Assembly: GCA_011009095.1 (NCBI GenBank) | Contig: VTPC01004874.1 | Span: 17,889-81,888 of the forward strand | Direction: 5' to 3' | Length of the DNA stretch: 64,000 nt | Origin: Ignelater luminosus | Lineage: Eukaryota > Arthropoda > Insecta > Coleoptera > Elateridae | Shown: positions 48,187 to 59,874 of the stretch, in pieces | Layout of the letters: each line of letters starts with the position of its first letter | Position numbering within the stretch: the first letter of the stretch is position 1 | Program-made: the position numbers and the translations under genes | The notes under the pieces: model-generated | Databases searched by the model: none | The model's input: the letters and a program-made list of their open reading frames with translations, nothing else | Told to the model about the DNA's origin: nothing

Positions 48187-48490
48187 ATGCCTTATAAGTT
48201 TACAAATCAAGAAAATGCTGATATGCGATTTGTTTATGATTTCTGTCATGGAAGTTCAATTGGAGCTGCAAGAGAATATCTAAGACGATTTCCGAATAAT
48301 TGTAAGTGTTCATAGAAATATTGTAGAAAGAGGTCTCGGAAAAAATCCAGAACAGAACTGTGAAATGAATGTTACCATACGAAGAAAAATTAGAAACATT
48401 TTGTGAGAATTTGATCAAGATCGTACCTTAAGTATTCGAAAAGCCTGCAGAATGCTTCGAATTCCAATTTCTACAATTTGAACTGACAAA
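48187..48490 (+). pseudogene. N-terminal part of the family B DDE transposase
   Basis: The start codon at 48187 opens MPYKFTNQENADMRFVYDFC and GAAREYLRRFPNN, the DUF4817-type helix-turn-helix start common to insect Tc1-like transposases. Broken pieces follow (SVHRNIVERGLGKNPEQN, LSIRKACRMLRIPISTI-like) up to about 48480. The rest of the protein continues after the RTE-type insertion at 51456. Confidence 0.75.
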
Positions 48491-51455
48491 TGAGTCGGGG
48501 GTCCTAGGAATAGAACTCAGCTTTACCAATAAATCCTACTCTCACATCCTCGAAGATGTTAGTGTCGCGTAACTACTGGGTGCATGGCGTACAATGGAAG
48601 TGCGCTATGTAGCAGACAAGAGAGGATGGAAGGCGAGTTTCCAGCGCCTTAAAACTGGAACTTTTTGACTAAGGGAGACAACCTCTACAGAAGATCAGGT
48701 GGACCAGCAAACCTCAAGATGGCAGCCCCATCACCTGGCTACTTAGCTAAAGGTGGGTAGCTTTTACTAAGGAAATTCAATAATTCGTAACGTGGAATGC
48801 CGGACGGATCTCAAGGAAAAAGACCAAGGCTAGTTAAGGACAAACGATTTAATGCAACAAATAAATTAAAAATCGAAATATGGAATGTACAGGGACTAGG
48901 TCAAAAACAACAAGAATTGGAAAAAGAATAAAGAAGAAAAATATAAAAACATAGCAGTCATAACTAAAACTAAAAAAATTAAATAGCACAAAAGATTTAG
49001 ACGATTACGTCATAATTTACAGCGAAGTAGATTTAACAGCAAGAGCACAACGCAGAGTAGCAGTGTTAATAGATAATTACTGGAAAAACAAAATTCAAAG
49101 CTATAATTGCATCAACAAAATGACAGTAACAACAAGACTCAAAATAGGAAGAGGATACTTAACAATACTAGGATAATATGCACCAGGAGAAGGAAAAAGA
49201 GGAAAAACTAAAAAATTATAGGAGACATTACAAAAACATATAAATAAAACAAACAAAAACTATTACCCTATAGTAAGTGGAGACTTAAACGCTAGAATAG
49301 AAGACATCCCAATACCAGGCATAGTCAGGACATTCGGAGAACAAACAGTAAACAGCAACGGACAAGAATTAAGACATTTTGCAACGTACAACAAATTAAA
49401 AATTACTAACAGTATTTATATAAAAAAAGATATACATAAATAGACATGTAGCGAGAGAGGTTACAAATCTATAATAGATTACATCATTGTAGATAAGAAA
49501 TTAAGTACATTAGTACAAGACGTGAGAGTTCACAGAAGGGGTGATATAAACTCAGACCATTTCTTGGCTATATCTAAAATAATCTTATTAGCCAAATGGA
49601 AAAAACAAACAATGAACAAAAGAAAATTAGCTGAAGAAGTTTATAAAGCATACCTTTTACAAGAAAACAGTCTAAAATATTTATACCACCAGCGTTTGCA
49701 ACAAAATCTACAGACAAACACAACAGAGGACAATATAAATCAAGAGTGGAACAACATAAAAGGATTGTATAAAAAATCCCCAAATGAAGCTATCGGAAAA
49801 AAGAAAAAGTTGAGAAGAAAAAATGGCCTGAAAATTTAGACGGAAGATATAGAGAATACAATAAAAGAAAAACATGAAGCATATTTGAACACTCTCCACA
49901 ACAACACACAAGAAGCCAGATTAAATTATATAGAAAAACGTAATAAAGCAAAAGATATTGTCAGAAGGGCACATCAAGAGTCATGGGACAAATTTATATT
50001 CAATATCGAAAATGACATACACGGACGGCAAGAGATAGCTTAAAAGATTATGCGACAACTTAACAAACTAGAAAAAGACACTGCACACCTCTACATAATA
50101 GACATGGATAGAACATTACCGAGAACTATAGACAGACCAAGGAGAAGAACCCGAAAGACATGAAAATGAACATCAAAACCAGAACTTAACAACAGTCTCG
50201 GACTACAATGATTTACAACCATATACGGAGATGAAATATCGCTAGATGAATTACAGGAAGCCTTAAAACAAATAAAAAACCCGAAAGCAGCTGGACCTGA
50301 CTCCACCTCCACTCCTATCGAACAAATGTTGGAAACAGAAAAAAGTACCAAACAAATGGAAAACGGCAGAAGTACTATCACTGTATAAAAAAGGAAATCG
50401 AAACTCCTATGGTAATTATAGAGGTATAAGTTTCCTAAACGCTGCATACAAATTATATGCTCTAATTGTAAACAATAGACTAAGAAAGATTGCGAATGTG
50501 CTACTACTAGATGAACAAAATAGTCTTCGCAAAAAGAAATCTTGCAATGACAATATCACTATAGTACAACAATTAATAGAAAAACGTAGAGAATATAACT
50601 TAGAAATTCATAGTGGGTTTAGGGACTATGAAAAGCCTTCGATCGGGTAAATACAAGTACTCTGTGGAGAATCATGGAAAGACAAGGTTATCCCAGACAT
50701 ATAATAGAAGTGATAAGAGAACTTTACTATCATACAGAAATAATAATAAACATTGAAAAAGACAGAACAGAACTAATAACAATCAACAGAGGAGTAAAAC
50801 CAGGGTGCAGCCTGTCACCAACCCTATTCAATATATACATTGACGACGCCATACAACAATGGAAACAACAAATTAATTCGGGAATAAGACTGACACCTAC
50901 TAATAAATATATAAACACAATATTGTTTGAGGATGACAAAATACTTTTACAAAAAACAGAAGACAACCTGCAATACGCAATTCACCGCTTAAATCAAATA
51001 CGTAAGAATTATAACTTAAATATATCGGAAACAAAGACGAAAGTTATGGCTTTTAGAGGAAAACAACCCGTACCTTCCAAGATAATAATAAATAAAGTGC
51101 CCATAGAACAAGTATAACACTTTAATTTGTTAGGATATGATGTAAGTTACGAATACGAAAAAGATATAACAAACAAACTACATAAAGACAGTCAACGTAT
51201 ACAGTCTGCCAAAATGAAATTCTTAAGAAGAACAAGAGGATGCACACTGAGAGATCAGATAAACGAAGATATAAGTGCCGAATTAAACATATTCTCAATG
51301 AACGACAGAATACATCAGAACTCATTAAAATGGAGACAACATATTAAAAGGATGAAAGAAGATAGATGGTTTAAACAAATAGTATACTAATGGCTAGAAT
51401 GAAGACAGAACAGGCTCAAAGCCTAATGCTTGAAGTGCAGAAGAAGAAGAAGAAG
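48490..51455 (+). mobile_element. RTE-type non-LTR element inserted into the family B transposase gene
   Basis: The 5' untranslated part is at 48490-48860. The endonuclease starts near 48865 with KIEIWNVQGLG and has YYPIVSGDLNARIEDIP near 49260-49310, and SIIDYIIVDKKL then RRGDINSDHFLAI to 49570. The RT has NPKAAGPDSTSTPIEQML near 50280, GCSLSPTLFNIYIDDAI near 50805 and the catalytic box as TILFEDDKILL near 50925, where the usual Ala is Glu. The C-terminal segment with LKWRQHIKRMKEDRWFKQIV ends at 51389. A (GAA)n tail at 51440-51456 marks the 3' end, as RTE elements have short simple-repeat tails. Stops occur through the endonuclease and RT, so it is dead. Confidence 0.85.
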
Positions 51456-52203
51456 ACAATTTGGAAACCTCTGAGAACAGATCGCCGACATGCATATCAT
51501 TTACAGTCTATCCAGGGATTATATCTAGGTGATAATGAAAGGCGTTTGCACTTCACTCGTTGCTTACTTAATCCTAGTAAAAATAATGAAAGTTTTATAA
51601 ACAATATTATTTGGACGATGAGACTTGTTTTATTCGATGAGGCGTTGTAAACTTTCACAATTGTAACATTTGGGCTCATGCAAATTCACATGTCAATGTG
51701 AATTTTTGGTGATGCTATTTTAGGCCCTCATACGTATTCTACCTCCCCGATTGAATTCTGCTTTGTATTTGGAGTTTCTTGAAACAGTTCTGTCTGATAT
51801 GTTAAACGATATACCACTTGAATCAAGACTAAATTCTTTGTACCAATTAGATGGGTGTCCAGCACATCACAGTAGGAATATCCAAAATTGGCTTAACATT
51901 ATTCTGAAAAGTGGATAGGGCGAGGGGGACCAGTAACTTGGCCACTTCGTTGATCTTATCTTACACTTTTGGACTACTTTGCTTGGGGTTGCATTAAGCT
52001 TTCAGTTTATTCTACCCCAGTAAACACAAGAGAAGAGCTTATCGGGCGAATCCAAAATGCATGTGCTAAAATAAGACAAGATAAGTTGGAAAGATTTCAA
52101 AGATCTTTATTACGCTGCTGTGAAATATGCATTGAAGAAAACGATTTTCATTTTGAACATTTGCTGTAGCTTTTTTGTGTTGTGTTTAATAAAAATAATT
52201 ATT
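51456..52203 (+). pseudogene. C-terminal part of the family B DDE transposase, after the insertion
   Basis: Resumes with IWKPLRTDRRHAYHLQSIQG (51460-51520) and LHFTRCLLNPS, the segment expected after the N-terminal piece at 48187-48490. The middle is frameshifted; FGLMQIHMSM, WIGRGGPVTWPLR (near 51915) and LLDYFAWGCIK (near 51965) can be recognised. The end is TREELIGRIQNACAKI to the stop at 52167-52169. Similarity to the inverted copy at 47787 ends near 52203, where BEL/Pao sequence begins; the right terminal repeat of this element is missing. Confidence 0.75.
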
Positions 52204-53100
52204 AGAGGGTTTAGGTCAACCAACGGAGCATTGGGATCCTTTATTAATTTGTATTGTCTGTTCTAATTTAGACAGAGCTAGGGCCTGTGAATGGGAGAAA
52301 CATCATACAACTGACTAAACTCCTACTTTAAAGGAAATGCAAGATTTTTTAAAGGGAAGGGCTAATTTACTAAAGTCTGTTGATTTTAATGTAAAAAATA
52401 AAGTGGTATTAATAATTTTCCAAATATTGTTCGTAAGTTAAGATTACAAAATGGTAGTAGTCATGTTGCTGGTTTTAACGGAAAGTGTACATAATTTCTG
52501 TAGAAAACCACACAAAGGAGTTTTTACAACCATCAATTGATGATAGAATTGCCAAGGTTTCTGAGTTAAATTTATGTATTATTTTTGTCACACAACAATA
52601 GAAATCAAGAAAGTCGTTTTGTAATTAAAATTCTGTTTAAGGAAATTGTTAGAATTTGGATTAATCTAAAGAGTTAGCTATCAAATTTTTAGTCAGGAAA
52701 ATCGGTTTGATAAAAATGAAAAATTAACAACGAATTATATTAATTTTATGAAAGAGTATCAGAATTTAAGGCCTTTATATCAGTTACTTTAGAAGCAGAT
52801 ATTTCTAAGCCTACATATTTTTTTCCGCAACGCGTCGTCTTTAAAGAAGACGCCTTAACATCGAAAGTTAGGGTAGTTTTTAATGACTCGGCTCCATCAA
52901 CGTCAGGTTATTCATTAAGTGATTTGGAATATATAGGTTCTGCCATTCGAAATTGTATTGTAATTATACTTTTAAGAGTTCGTATACGTAATTACGTTGT
53001 TACATCAGACATAAGTAAAATGTATAGGCAAATAATTATAATTCTTTTCGACGATCAACAACAGAAGATCCGAATGATGATTTACAGGTTTTTAATTTAA
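52204..53100 (+). pseudogene. BEL/Pao retrotransposon fragment (gag and RT pieces)
   Basis: WDPLLICIVCSNLDRARACE near 52232 and PTLKEMQDFLKGRANLLKS near 52322 are BEL/Pao gag. YFFPQRVVFKEDALTSKVRV then FNDSAPSTSGYSLSDL near 52815-52920, and VVTSDISKMYRQI near 53000-53035, are its reverse transcriptase (first catalytic Asp in SDISKMYRQ). The protease region is deleted. The rest of the same type of pol is seen at 54905-55230, beyond a Copia insertion. Confidence 0.75.
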
Positions 53101-53109
53101 ATACAGTGG

Positions 53110-54230
53110 CATACGGTATACGCATTTGTTCTGATGACCTAGTCGTTCATATCATAGCTGCAAACTATCTGATACCTGGGCAAGGTACACAGCCTCGGCT
53201 GTTACAACTTTCAGGTCTAAGATATACAGTACGCTTACTAGACGACCAATCAAAGGAAATGTACATCTGCTCGAAATATATGACCCTTGGATGCTTTCGA
53301 GTTGCATCTGGAATATATCAGACATTTTCCAAAGTCGTTCGGACCAAGTTTCCATCAATGTTAACTTCGATTGTCATTACAAAAGCCATGCATGGGACAA
53401 GGGACTACAAAAGGTTTGTATGTTACAAAGTAATCCTTGTTAAAGGTTATATGAGTCCCCGCTTTTGTATCGCTCGTTGTACTGCTCTATTTTTGCTTGG
53501 ACACATTTTCATGCAACTTTTCACCAACCTTGTCTGGACAAGTAGAGAATAAATGTCCTCTTTTTTTACAACGAAAACACTTGACGTTTTTAATGCTCTT
53601 CGAACTTCGCTTTTGTTTTATATCGCCATTAACAAGCAATTGTCCTGATTTGTTCTGAGTTTGTGACAAAAAAGCTGATTTTTGCACCTCTACACTATCA
53701 CGTTACTCAATAGTTCTCAGTTTTTCTACTAAATGTTTCAGAGTGCGGTCCGAACTGGGCATAGCCTCCCACACATTTCTGAATTCTCTGAAGTGTGGTC
53801 CTAGAGTAGACAAAATTCGTGCTATGAAATTAATTCATTTTCCTTTTGCTTCTTTACAGCTGAATTAAGTTCAGAAAACTGTTTTGGCAATTTTGCAATA
53901 TAAGTAGCAATATTCTCAGTTGCGTCGCGGTCCTATCTAAAAACTTCTTCTAACAACCGGTCTAACCGTTGTTCACTGCTTAGCTCAAAAACTGAAATCA
54001 GACTATCCCGTACTTCTTTAGCACTAGTACAAGTCATGAACACAGTTGATGTCTCATCATCTAGAGTTGTCATAACATACAGCATAGCCTCAGTATCATC
54101 GGATTTCCATTTCTTTAAATCAGTTAAATAAGTAGCATCTGATGCCCCAGCTGCAGGCACTACAGGTTTGTCTCGATTACCATTGACAATATCAATGAGA
54201 TTATGCTTTTTAAAAGCAAACTAATTAATC
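53110..54230 (-). pseudogene. Ty1/Copia fragment, minus strand (gag, zinc knuckle, pre-integrase)
   Basis: Read downwards: gag TYLTDLKKWKSDDTEAMLYV at 54140 on and VRDSLISVFELSSEQRLDRL near 54000. Then a complete CCHC knuckle CFRCKKRGHLFSTC near 53580. Further on are DVLYILDLK-like sequence near 53220 and a YERLGHQNK-like pre-integrase motif near 53140. The pieces are out of frame with each other and the integrase and RT are absent. Confidence 0.75.
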
Positions 54231-54814
54231 TGTCCTATTTGACTCAATTAGACACACCAGACAACTTTTCAGTGACAACTTTGTCGACTCCTGCCATATT
54301 TCCTTCTTTTTTTTTTATCAAAGTTTATCAAAAACAGTTTTCCAGATTTCAGTCTAACCTCAACAACACGTTGCACGTTGACACACGAAACGCACAACTT
54401 GTTTTCAACACTTTCTGTTTTATGTAGTTTTAATTGCTGGTGTCCATAACCTAATGCGGTTTTAATAAAACACATTCGCAAACCTCTTATTATACAGAGT
54501 ATAATTGAAAGTAAAATAAAAGTGTGAACAAAGTACTGAAAATACAAAAACTGGCAGTATTGATAAAATTATGACAGACTTCTTTTTTTATTGTATTATA
54601 TATTATTATTATACTTCAACAGTAATGGTTTATGGTGGAACGGTCAGAAGTGGTCTATTTTGATATGGCGCCGTTTTTGTTTTTTAAATGTGTATATAAA
54701 ATATATATTTATATCTATAATAATAATGATAATAATAATAACAATAATAAAACAGTTGCAGATTGTTTCATAGTCACCGGAAAACTCCATGAATTTCGAA
54801 TTTTTATAGTCTCA

Positions 54815-54903
54815 AATTTTGTCGCCTCTCAAATTTTGCGGCCCCTAAAGCTTTGCCACCCTAGGCCCGGACCTTGCGGGCCTAAACCTAAATCCCATCA
54901 CTG
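54815..54903 (+). repeat. End of a hAT-like element
   Basis: The stretch rich in GGCCC (CCACCCTAGGCCCGGACCTT then GCGGGCCTAAACC) ending TCCCATCACTG looks like one terminus of a hAT family in which CAGTGATGGG is the end. Its partner was not found. Confidence 0.35.
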
Positions 54904-54904
54904 G

Positions 54905-55230
54905 AAACGGTCCACATTGGCTAAAGACGTTTGATAAAAGTGAGCAGTCTACAAAAATTTTTTTGTCAAAAGATACAATTCCCGAATTAAAGAGAGACAA
55001 ATCATTAAATTCCTTGAATATATTTCCTAAGGTAATACAGTTTAAACGTGTTGTTGCTTATTGCTTTAGTTTTTACTTAAATCTCAGAAAACCTAAAGAA
55101 TCTAGAATATTGAGTTCTCTAACTGTAAAGGAATCAGAATTTGCAATGAAACGTTTAGTAAAATTGCTTAAAATGAGTCATTTTCAGCAGAATATCAGCA
55201 TACAAAAAATAATGAGTTTAATAAGGTAAA
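54905..55230 (+). pseudogene. BEL/Pao pol fragment continuing from 53100
   Basis: GPHWLKTFDKSEQ near 54912, PELKRDKSLNSLNIFPKVIQ at 54980 and KRVVAYCFSFYLNL near 55045, then SSLTVKESEFAMKRLVKLLK, match the segment between RT and integrase of BEL/Pao elements. It ends at a stop at 55227-55229. Confidence 0.65.
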
Positions 55231-55309
55231 GATCAAATTTAAGAATTGAAAATTATTAATTTCATCGATATTTCAGGAACTCCACAAGAAAACATACCAA
55301 ATTTCATTA

Positions 55310-55433
55310 CGATCATTTGACAGTTTATAACTCAATATGAGAAACTCTACCTAACTTTTTTTCGATTAATCGTCGTCACTTGTTCCCCAGAATTGGTGGT
55401 TAGGCGTTGTCTGTGTTATTTTGGGACACCCTG
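55310..55433 (-). repeat. Right terminal inverted repeat matching the one at 45629
   Basis: Its reverse complement begins CAGGGTGTCCCAAAATAACA, identical over 21 bp to the left end, and it shares the subterminal blocks described there. Together they bracket 9.8 kb of nested elements. Confidence 0.8.
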
Positions 55434-55594
55434 TATAACTAGAACTTTAATGTAAACTAATAATTTAATCTTTTTTATAGTGAATTTTCATTAACAACAT
55501 TTATTTTAGTTATTAAATTATAAAATCACATCAAAACGCCGTAACAAGTTAGAAATTTGTGATACTTTGTTTTTTTTGTAAATAGCCTTAGTGA

Positions 55595-55830
55595 CTACAG
55601 GCAACAGCCAAAGAACGCTTTGGTATTTGTATTTTCATTAGGTTTTGTTCTAAAATAATTTGCAACAAGATGTTGTTTACGTTCTAATAATTTTATGAAA
55701 ACTAATACTATAATTACAATTATTACTATTAGTGCAGATAAGATCATCCAATAAAAAAAATGTGAAGCATCAACAACCTTCGGAATTATATTATCTAATT
55801 TACCTATTAATTTCCTTGATGCTTAGATCG
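55595..55830 (-). pseudogene. C-terminal end of an errantivirus-like envelope gene
   Basis: From about 55828 down to the stop at 55595-55597 an open minus-strand frame of about 78 codons holds a 22-residue hydrophobic membrane anchor (starting FFYWMILSALIVII) followed by a short basic cytoplasmic tail. Upstream, to about 55960, broken pieces continue the ectodomain. The arrangement is that of the end of an insect errantivirus/baculovirus-F-like envelope protein. No adjoining LTR or pol was recognised. Distinct in sequence from the remnant at 14.8-15.4 kb. Confidence 0.5.
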
Positions 55831-55969
55831 TCTGAATCCAAATCAATTTCAACCTCGGGAATTTGTTTTTTTTTACAATACCGTAATATCAGGTAAATCC
55901 CACACCGTGTCATATAAAGTCTGTCTTAAAGATACATGTTCAGTGCCATTAATTACAGTTTTACAATTT

Positions 55970-56660
55970 GAAAAATACAGTATACTTTGTTGCGTTGAAT
56001 TCTAATGAAGCGTTTAGTTTTACATTGAACTTCTATCAATTGTTCGTCATAGTCATTAAATACATATTCAACGAAATTTCGTTCTTCGTGAAGGACGTGA
56101 TAACCACAAGCACTACGATTTGCTTAGCACTTAGCACATTCATTACGCAGTTGATATTCAACTATTATTTTAATGGTAATTATTATTATATTTATTAAAT
56201 TTGGTTCTGTTTATACCTGTGTTTGTTTCCTCTTTACAACATTAATATTTTAATAAAGTGTATTCAACAATAAACCAAAATTAAAATTTTTTCTTTAATT
56301 TTAAGAATATTGCAAAGTCTTAATAATACTTAGTAAGTAGTAATAATAATAATAACAAAATACAATTAAGCAAATATCGAATTATGTAAAGACAACACAA
56401 GAGGTAACACGATTCGCATATTTCGATTAACACTAGTGATAAATATTTAACATTTATTGTTTACCTGATAATTTTAAGACAAAAATAAAGAATTGCAGAT
56501 AAAAATACGGTAGCAGTATGTTAGCGTTTAGGAATTAAAGAAAAACTTATCGTTGAAGAAGATTGAGGCAGTTTAGATATAAGGAATAGTCTCTAGGTTA
56601 CCTTACGATGCTGAAATCATGTAATAAACTCAAATTTCAAGACAGTCTTAGACACAACGT
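55970..56660. other. AT-rich spacer
   Basis: Minus-strand fragments near 55970-56100 might still belong to the envelope remnant; from 56250 on nothing is recognised. Confidence 0.35.
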
Positions 56661-56725
56661 ATACACAGAGTGTTTTCTAAGTCTACGGCACAACTTCAAA
56701 TTCACATTCTGTGGTTAAAAATTGT

Positions 56726-58635
56726 AACGGGAAAAAGTCGAAAAAGAGGCCTAATTCCCGTATAAACCAGAAATCGGATGAGTATCCAAAATTTTGAAAT
56801 GACATTACACCTCCTCTACCAAAAGGGCGTTTCTTTCAGAAACTGCCTTAGGCTAGAAAGCCTAAGGCGAAAATGACTCTATAGTTCCAAACAAAGAAAA
56901 CCAAAAGAAAATGTTACTAAACCAAAACGAAACTCAAGTGTTACCACAACCAGTCCTAAATCGAGATCAAAACGCAAGCACAAACGAAAACAAAACGAGG
57001 ACTTCTCCCTAAAAAAACCAAGTAAAAAAACCAAAAAGCAAAAACGAAAACCAAAAGCGTGAACAAAAACAAAACTAAAGCTCCTCTGGAAGGACCAAAC
57101 GAAAAATCACCAAACTAAAATCTCAAAAACCGGACAATCACAAAAAGCTTCAGTCAAAACCGAACATACACAAAAACCCAGACTAAGCCTACTACAAAAC
57201 AAAAGCAGTCGTGATAGCGACTCACTACAAACATTGGCGGGACAATAACGATTCAGCACAAAAGAAGTTCGTACTAAACCGAGTTAATTATTATGGGCCA
57301 CCACGGCCAGAAGGGTCTAAAACCCAAACGATCACGAAGATCACGGTCACGGTACTCCAGCCAATGCTGAACGGGACAAACTCCTACGCGAAACAAATGA
57401 CACCCAAAAATCCTTCCAAGAGAAACCAAAACACTAAAAGCAAAAACCTAAACTGAAAATAAACAAAACAATACAAAAAAAGGTAAATTAAAAAAAGTAA
57501 CGATTTAGTAAAAACCCAAAAAAGGGAGAAGAAAAAATTTTGTACTAGGCCAGGCTAGTTATCGGCCGCCCTGACCTACACCCTAGCTCCACTACGGGAT
57601 CAAGGAACAATTAAGGAGTTGATAACCCGCATGGGGTTAAAATCACAAGACCGGCAAAGATGCTGGTGAAGCCAGGCCTTTCCGGGGGACGCTACACTAA
57701 AATCAGTCATAGTTATCAAACGGAGGCCGGGAAAGGCAACCCATCGGGTTACCCTAACCCAACAACCTCAACGCAGAACGAGGCGTGACCCATCCAATGA
57801 GAGTCACCTTCCGACAACTAACCACAAAACATCAAAAAACAAACATACCCTCCCACGATCAGGCTCAGGAGCCCTTTCGCACGTGGGGTAGAGCCCATCT
57901 GAGAAAAGAGCGGGATCAACCATCCCACAGTTAATCCTCTAACAAGGGCGGCAAAACAATCTTCCCAGACGCTACCAAACTGAAAGGACAGAACTTTTCA
58001 CCCTAGCGAAGAAAAGAAAATACAGGGATAAAAGGGGAGGGGGGGGAAAAAGAAGAAACAACGTCAACAACGGGCTTCCACAGGCGCTTAAATGATGTTA
58101 GTGCCTAGAAACGTCGATACCATACAACCGATGCCATTCTGAAGGTCTTCGACCAACCTACCAAACGATACTTGAGAACGCACATCAAGAGAGAAACAAT
58201 AGCGGGAGTTAAAGAAGAGTAAAAGACTTAACTAGAAAGAAAAGAAGCGCCACAATCGGTAATGTCATAATCGATATTCACAACAAAGTATTGACTTCAC
58301 TTAAGAGTACACCCTACACAAAGATATTACCCACCAACCTGCCCAAAATGTATTAAAAGGAAGAAAAACAGGATTCAAAGAACCCGAAGAGCAAGGATTG
58401 AAACAACTCCCTAATTATCCTTAGGAGCAAAGATGGAAAAGTTCCAGGATAGCCCACCAAGGCGCTAAACAAACCAACCCGAAAAGACAAAATCTATTAG
58501 TACGCTAGAGTCGGTGGTTCAACAACAATACTAAAGCAAAGTCGATTAACTCACATGCAACAAGCACTTCCTCTGAAGAAGGCATTCAACGAATCACGAG
58601 ATCATCGCATCATGGGATTCCCACAACTAAGAAAG
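56726..58635 (+). repeat. T-poor, G-poor, ORF-free insert (left part)
   Basis: Almost all A and C on the plus strand (runs such as AAACCAAAAGCAAAAACG), with no frame longer than about 80 codons. It contains one copy (57548-57632) of an 85-bp repeat, beginning GGCTAGTTATCGGCCGCC, whose second copy is at 58832-58916 inside the hAT element. Composition resembles the 5' untranslated/gag strand of an R1/I-like retroelement; family unknown. Confidence 0.45.
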
Positions 58636-58643
58636 CCAATCAC

Positions 58644-59866
58644 TAGAGCTAGGACCCGTAAATAAATCTGTGTCACTAAAAATGAAATCATCTGACGGTC
58701 ATATGATGTTACCTAAAATACCTAATTTGAGTTTTTTAAACCTAAAATCATTGATACTACCTAAAAGACCTAATATCGCGGAATCTAAGTTTTACAAACC
58801 TAAAATTATTAATGAAACCACCTAAGCAATAGGCTAGTTATCGGCCGCCATGACCTACACCCTAGCTCCACTACGAAATCAAGGGACAATTAAGGAGTTG
58901 ATAACCCGCATGGTTTGAGATCGCAACTTGCATCTGACCTTAAAATCACTACTCTTTCACCGTTGTGTTGCTGGTACAGGTGACAGGCGTAGGTGATTGG
59001 GGGTGAAAATACGGAAATAACAACGAACGTACTTTGGAACGTAACCTTTTTTTATCATTAAGTGTTCGTCGCGTTCGTCACGTTGTTGTCTGCTAAAATT
59101 GTGAAAAGATGCCGAAATCTAAACGAATTTGTCTGAGAATCTGAAAGAATGGTTGGTAATCCAGACGTGCATTAAGAAATAAAGAATGGAAGTGAATTTG
59201 GTAAAGCATGCGGAAAAGCGAGTGAATGTTTAAATCAAGATTTAAATAGTACCCACATGGTATCTCCTCTACATTGGGTTTTTTTTTGTAGGTATATAAA
59301 GTATTTTGTATTTACTACTGTAAATAACAGCAGCCCGAGGAAAGGCAGCCCAAGATGCTTTAGAAACACTGGATTGTCTGTTGGAGAAAAATTCTGGTTA
59401 TAAATTTATTAAAAATCTCAAGAAGCTGCTAAAAAGTGAACAGCCGGATGAGCCAGTAGATGTCGATTGGTCCATATATAGATTTATAATTACATCTGTA
59501 GAAGTGTAGCGCAGCTTTTCCTGGCTAAAGAATATTTTAACGGATAAAAGAAGTTGCTTTACACCCAAAAATTTAGAAATGTATTTTATATGTTATGCGT
59601 AATCAGAGCAAATAAAAGTTTTTACTAAAGTATGTGTATCAATAATATCTACTCATACTAATTATTTATTGTCAGATAACGCAAAACTAAATTAAATTTT
59701 TAATCTTTTTTAATGGTTCTATCCGTTTATATATACATATAAATAAATAAATAAATAAATAAAAAAGAATTTTATTTTACTTAATTTTAGCAACTATCGA
59801 CATTTTTATTTTACCTATTTTAGGCACCTAAACTGTTTGCTTTTATAACCTAAAATCCTAGCTCTA
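58644..59866 (+). mobile_element. 1.2-kb hAT element with 8-bp target duplication
   Basis: Ends are TAGAGCTAGGA at 58644-58654 and TCCTAGCTCTA at 59856-59866, perfect 11-bp inverted repeats. Both are flanked by CCAATCAC (58636-58643 and 59867-59874), the 8-bp duplication that defines hAT insertion. Inside, a decayed transposase end is recognisable (see the separate entry), so it is a deletion derivative of an autonomous element. Confidence 0.9.
59330..59610 (+). pseudogene. hAT transposase C-terminal (dimerisation) fragment
   Basis: QDALETLDCLLEKNSGYKFI and KNLKKLLKSEQPDEPVDVDW lead, after a frame break, to EV-stop-RSFSWLKNILTDKRSCFTP and NLEMYF at 59505-59590. The S-x-x-x-E-R-x-F-S pattern and what follows are the hallmark of the hAT dimerisation domain. 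A possible N-terminal start (MPKSKRICLR) is at 59109, most of the middle being absent. Confidence 0.75.
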
Positions 59867-59874
59867 CCAATCAC

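Noticed and set aside
49574-50447. Hydrophobic minus-strand frames around 49.6-50.4 kb
   Set aside because: Antisense of the inserted RTE-type endonuclease and RT region.
50091-50447. 118-codon minus-strand frame with a transmembrane-like profile
   Set aside because: Shadow of the RT coding strand at the same place.
53106-53552. 148-codon plus-strand frame at 53106-53552
   Set aside because: The minus strand of the same interval holds Copia pre-integrase and zinc-knuckle sequence; the plus frame shows no recognisable domain and is its shadow.
57211-57456. 81-codon frame in the T-poor insert
   Set aside because: The lack of T removes most stop codons, so an open frame of this size is expected by chance.
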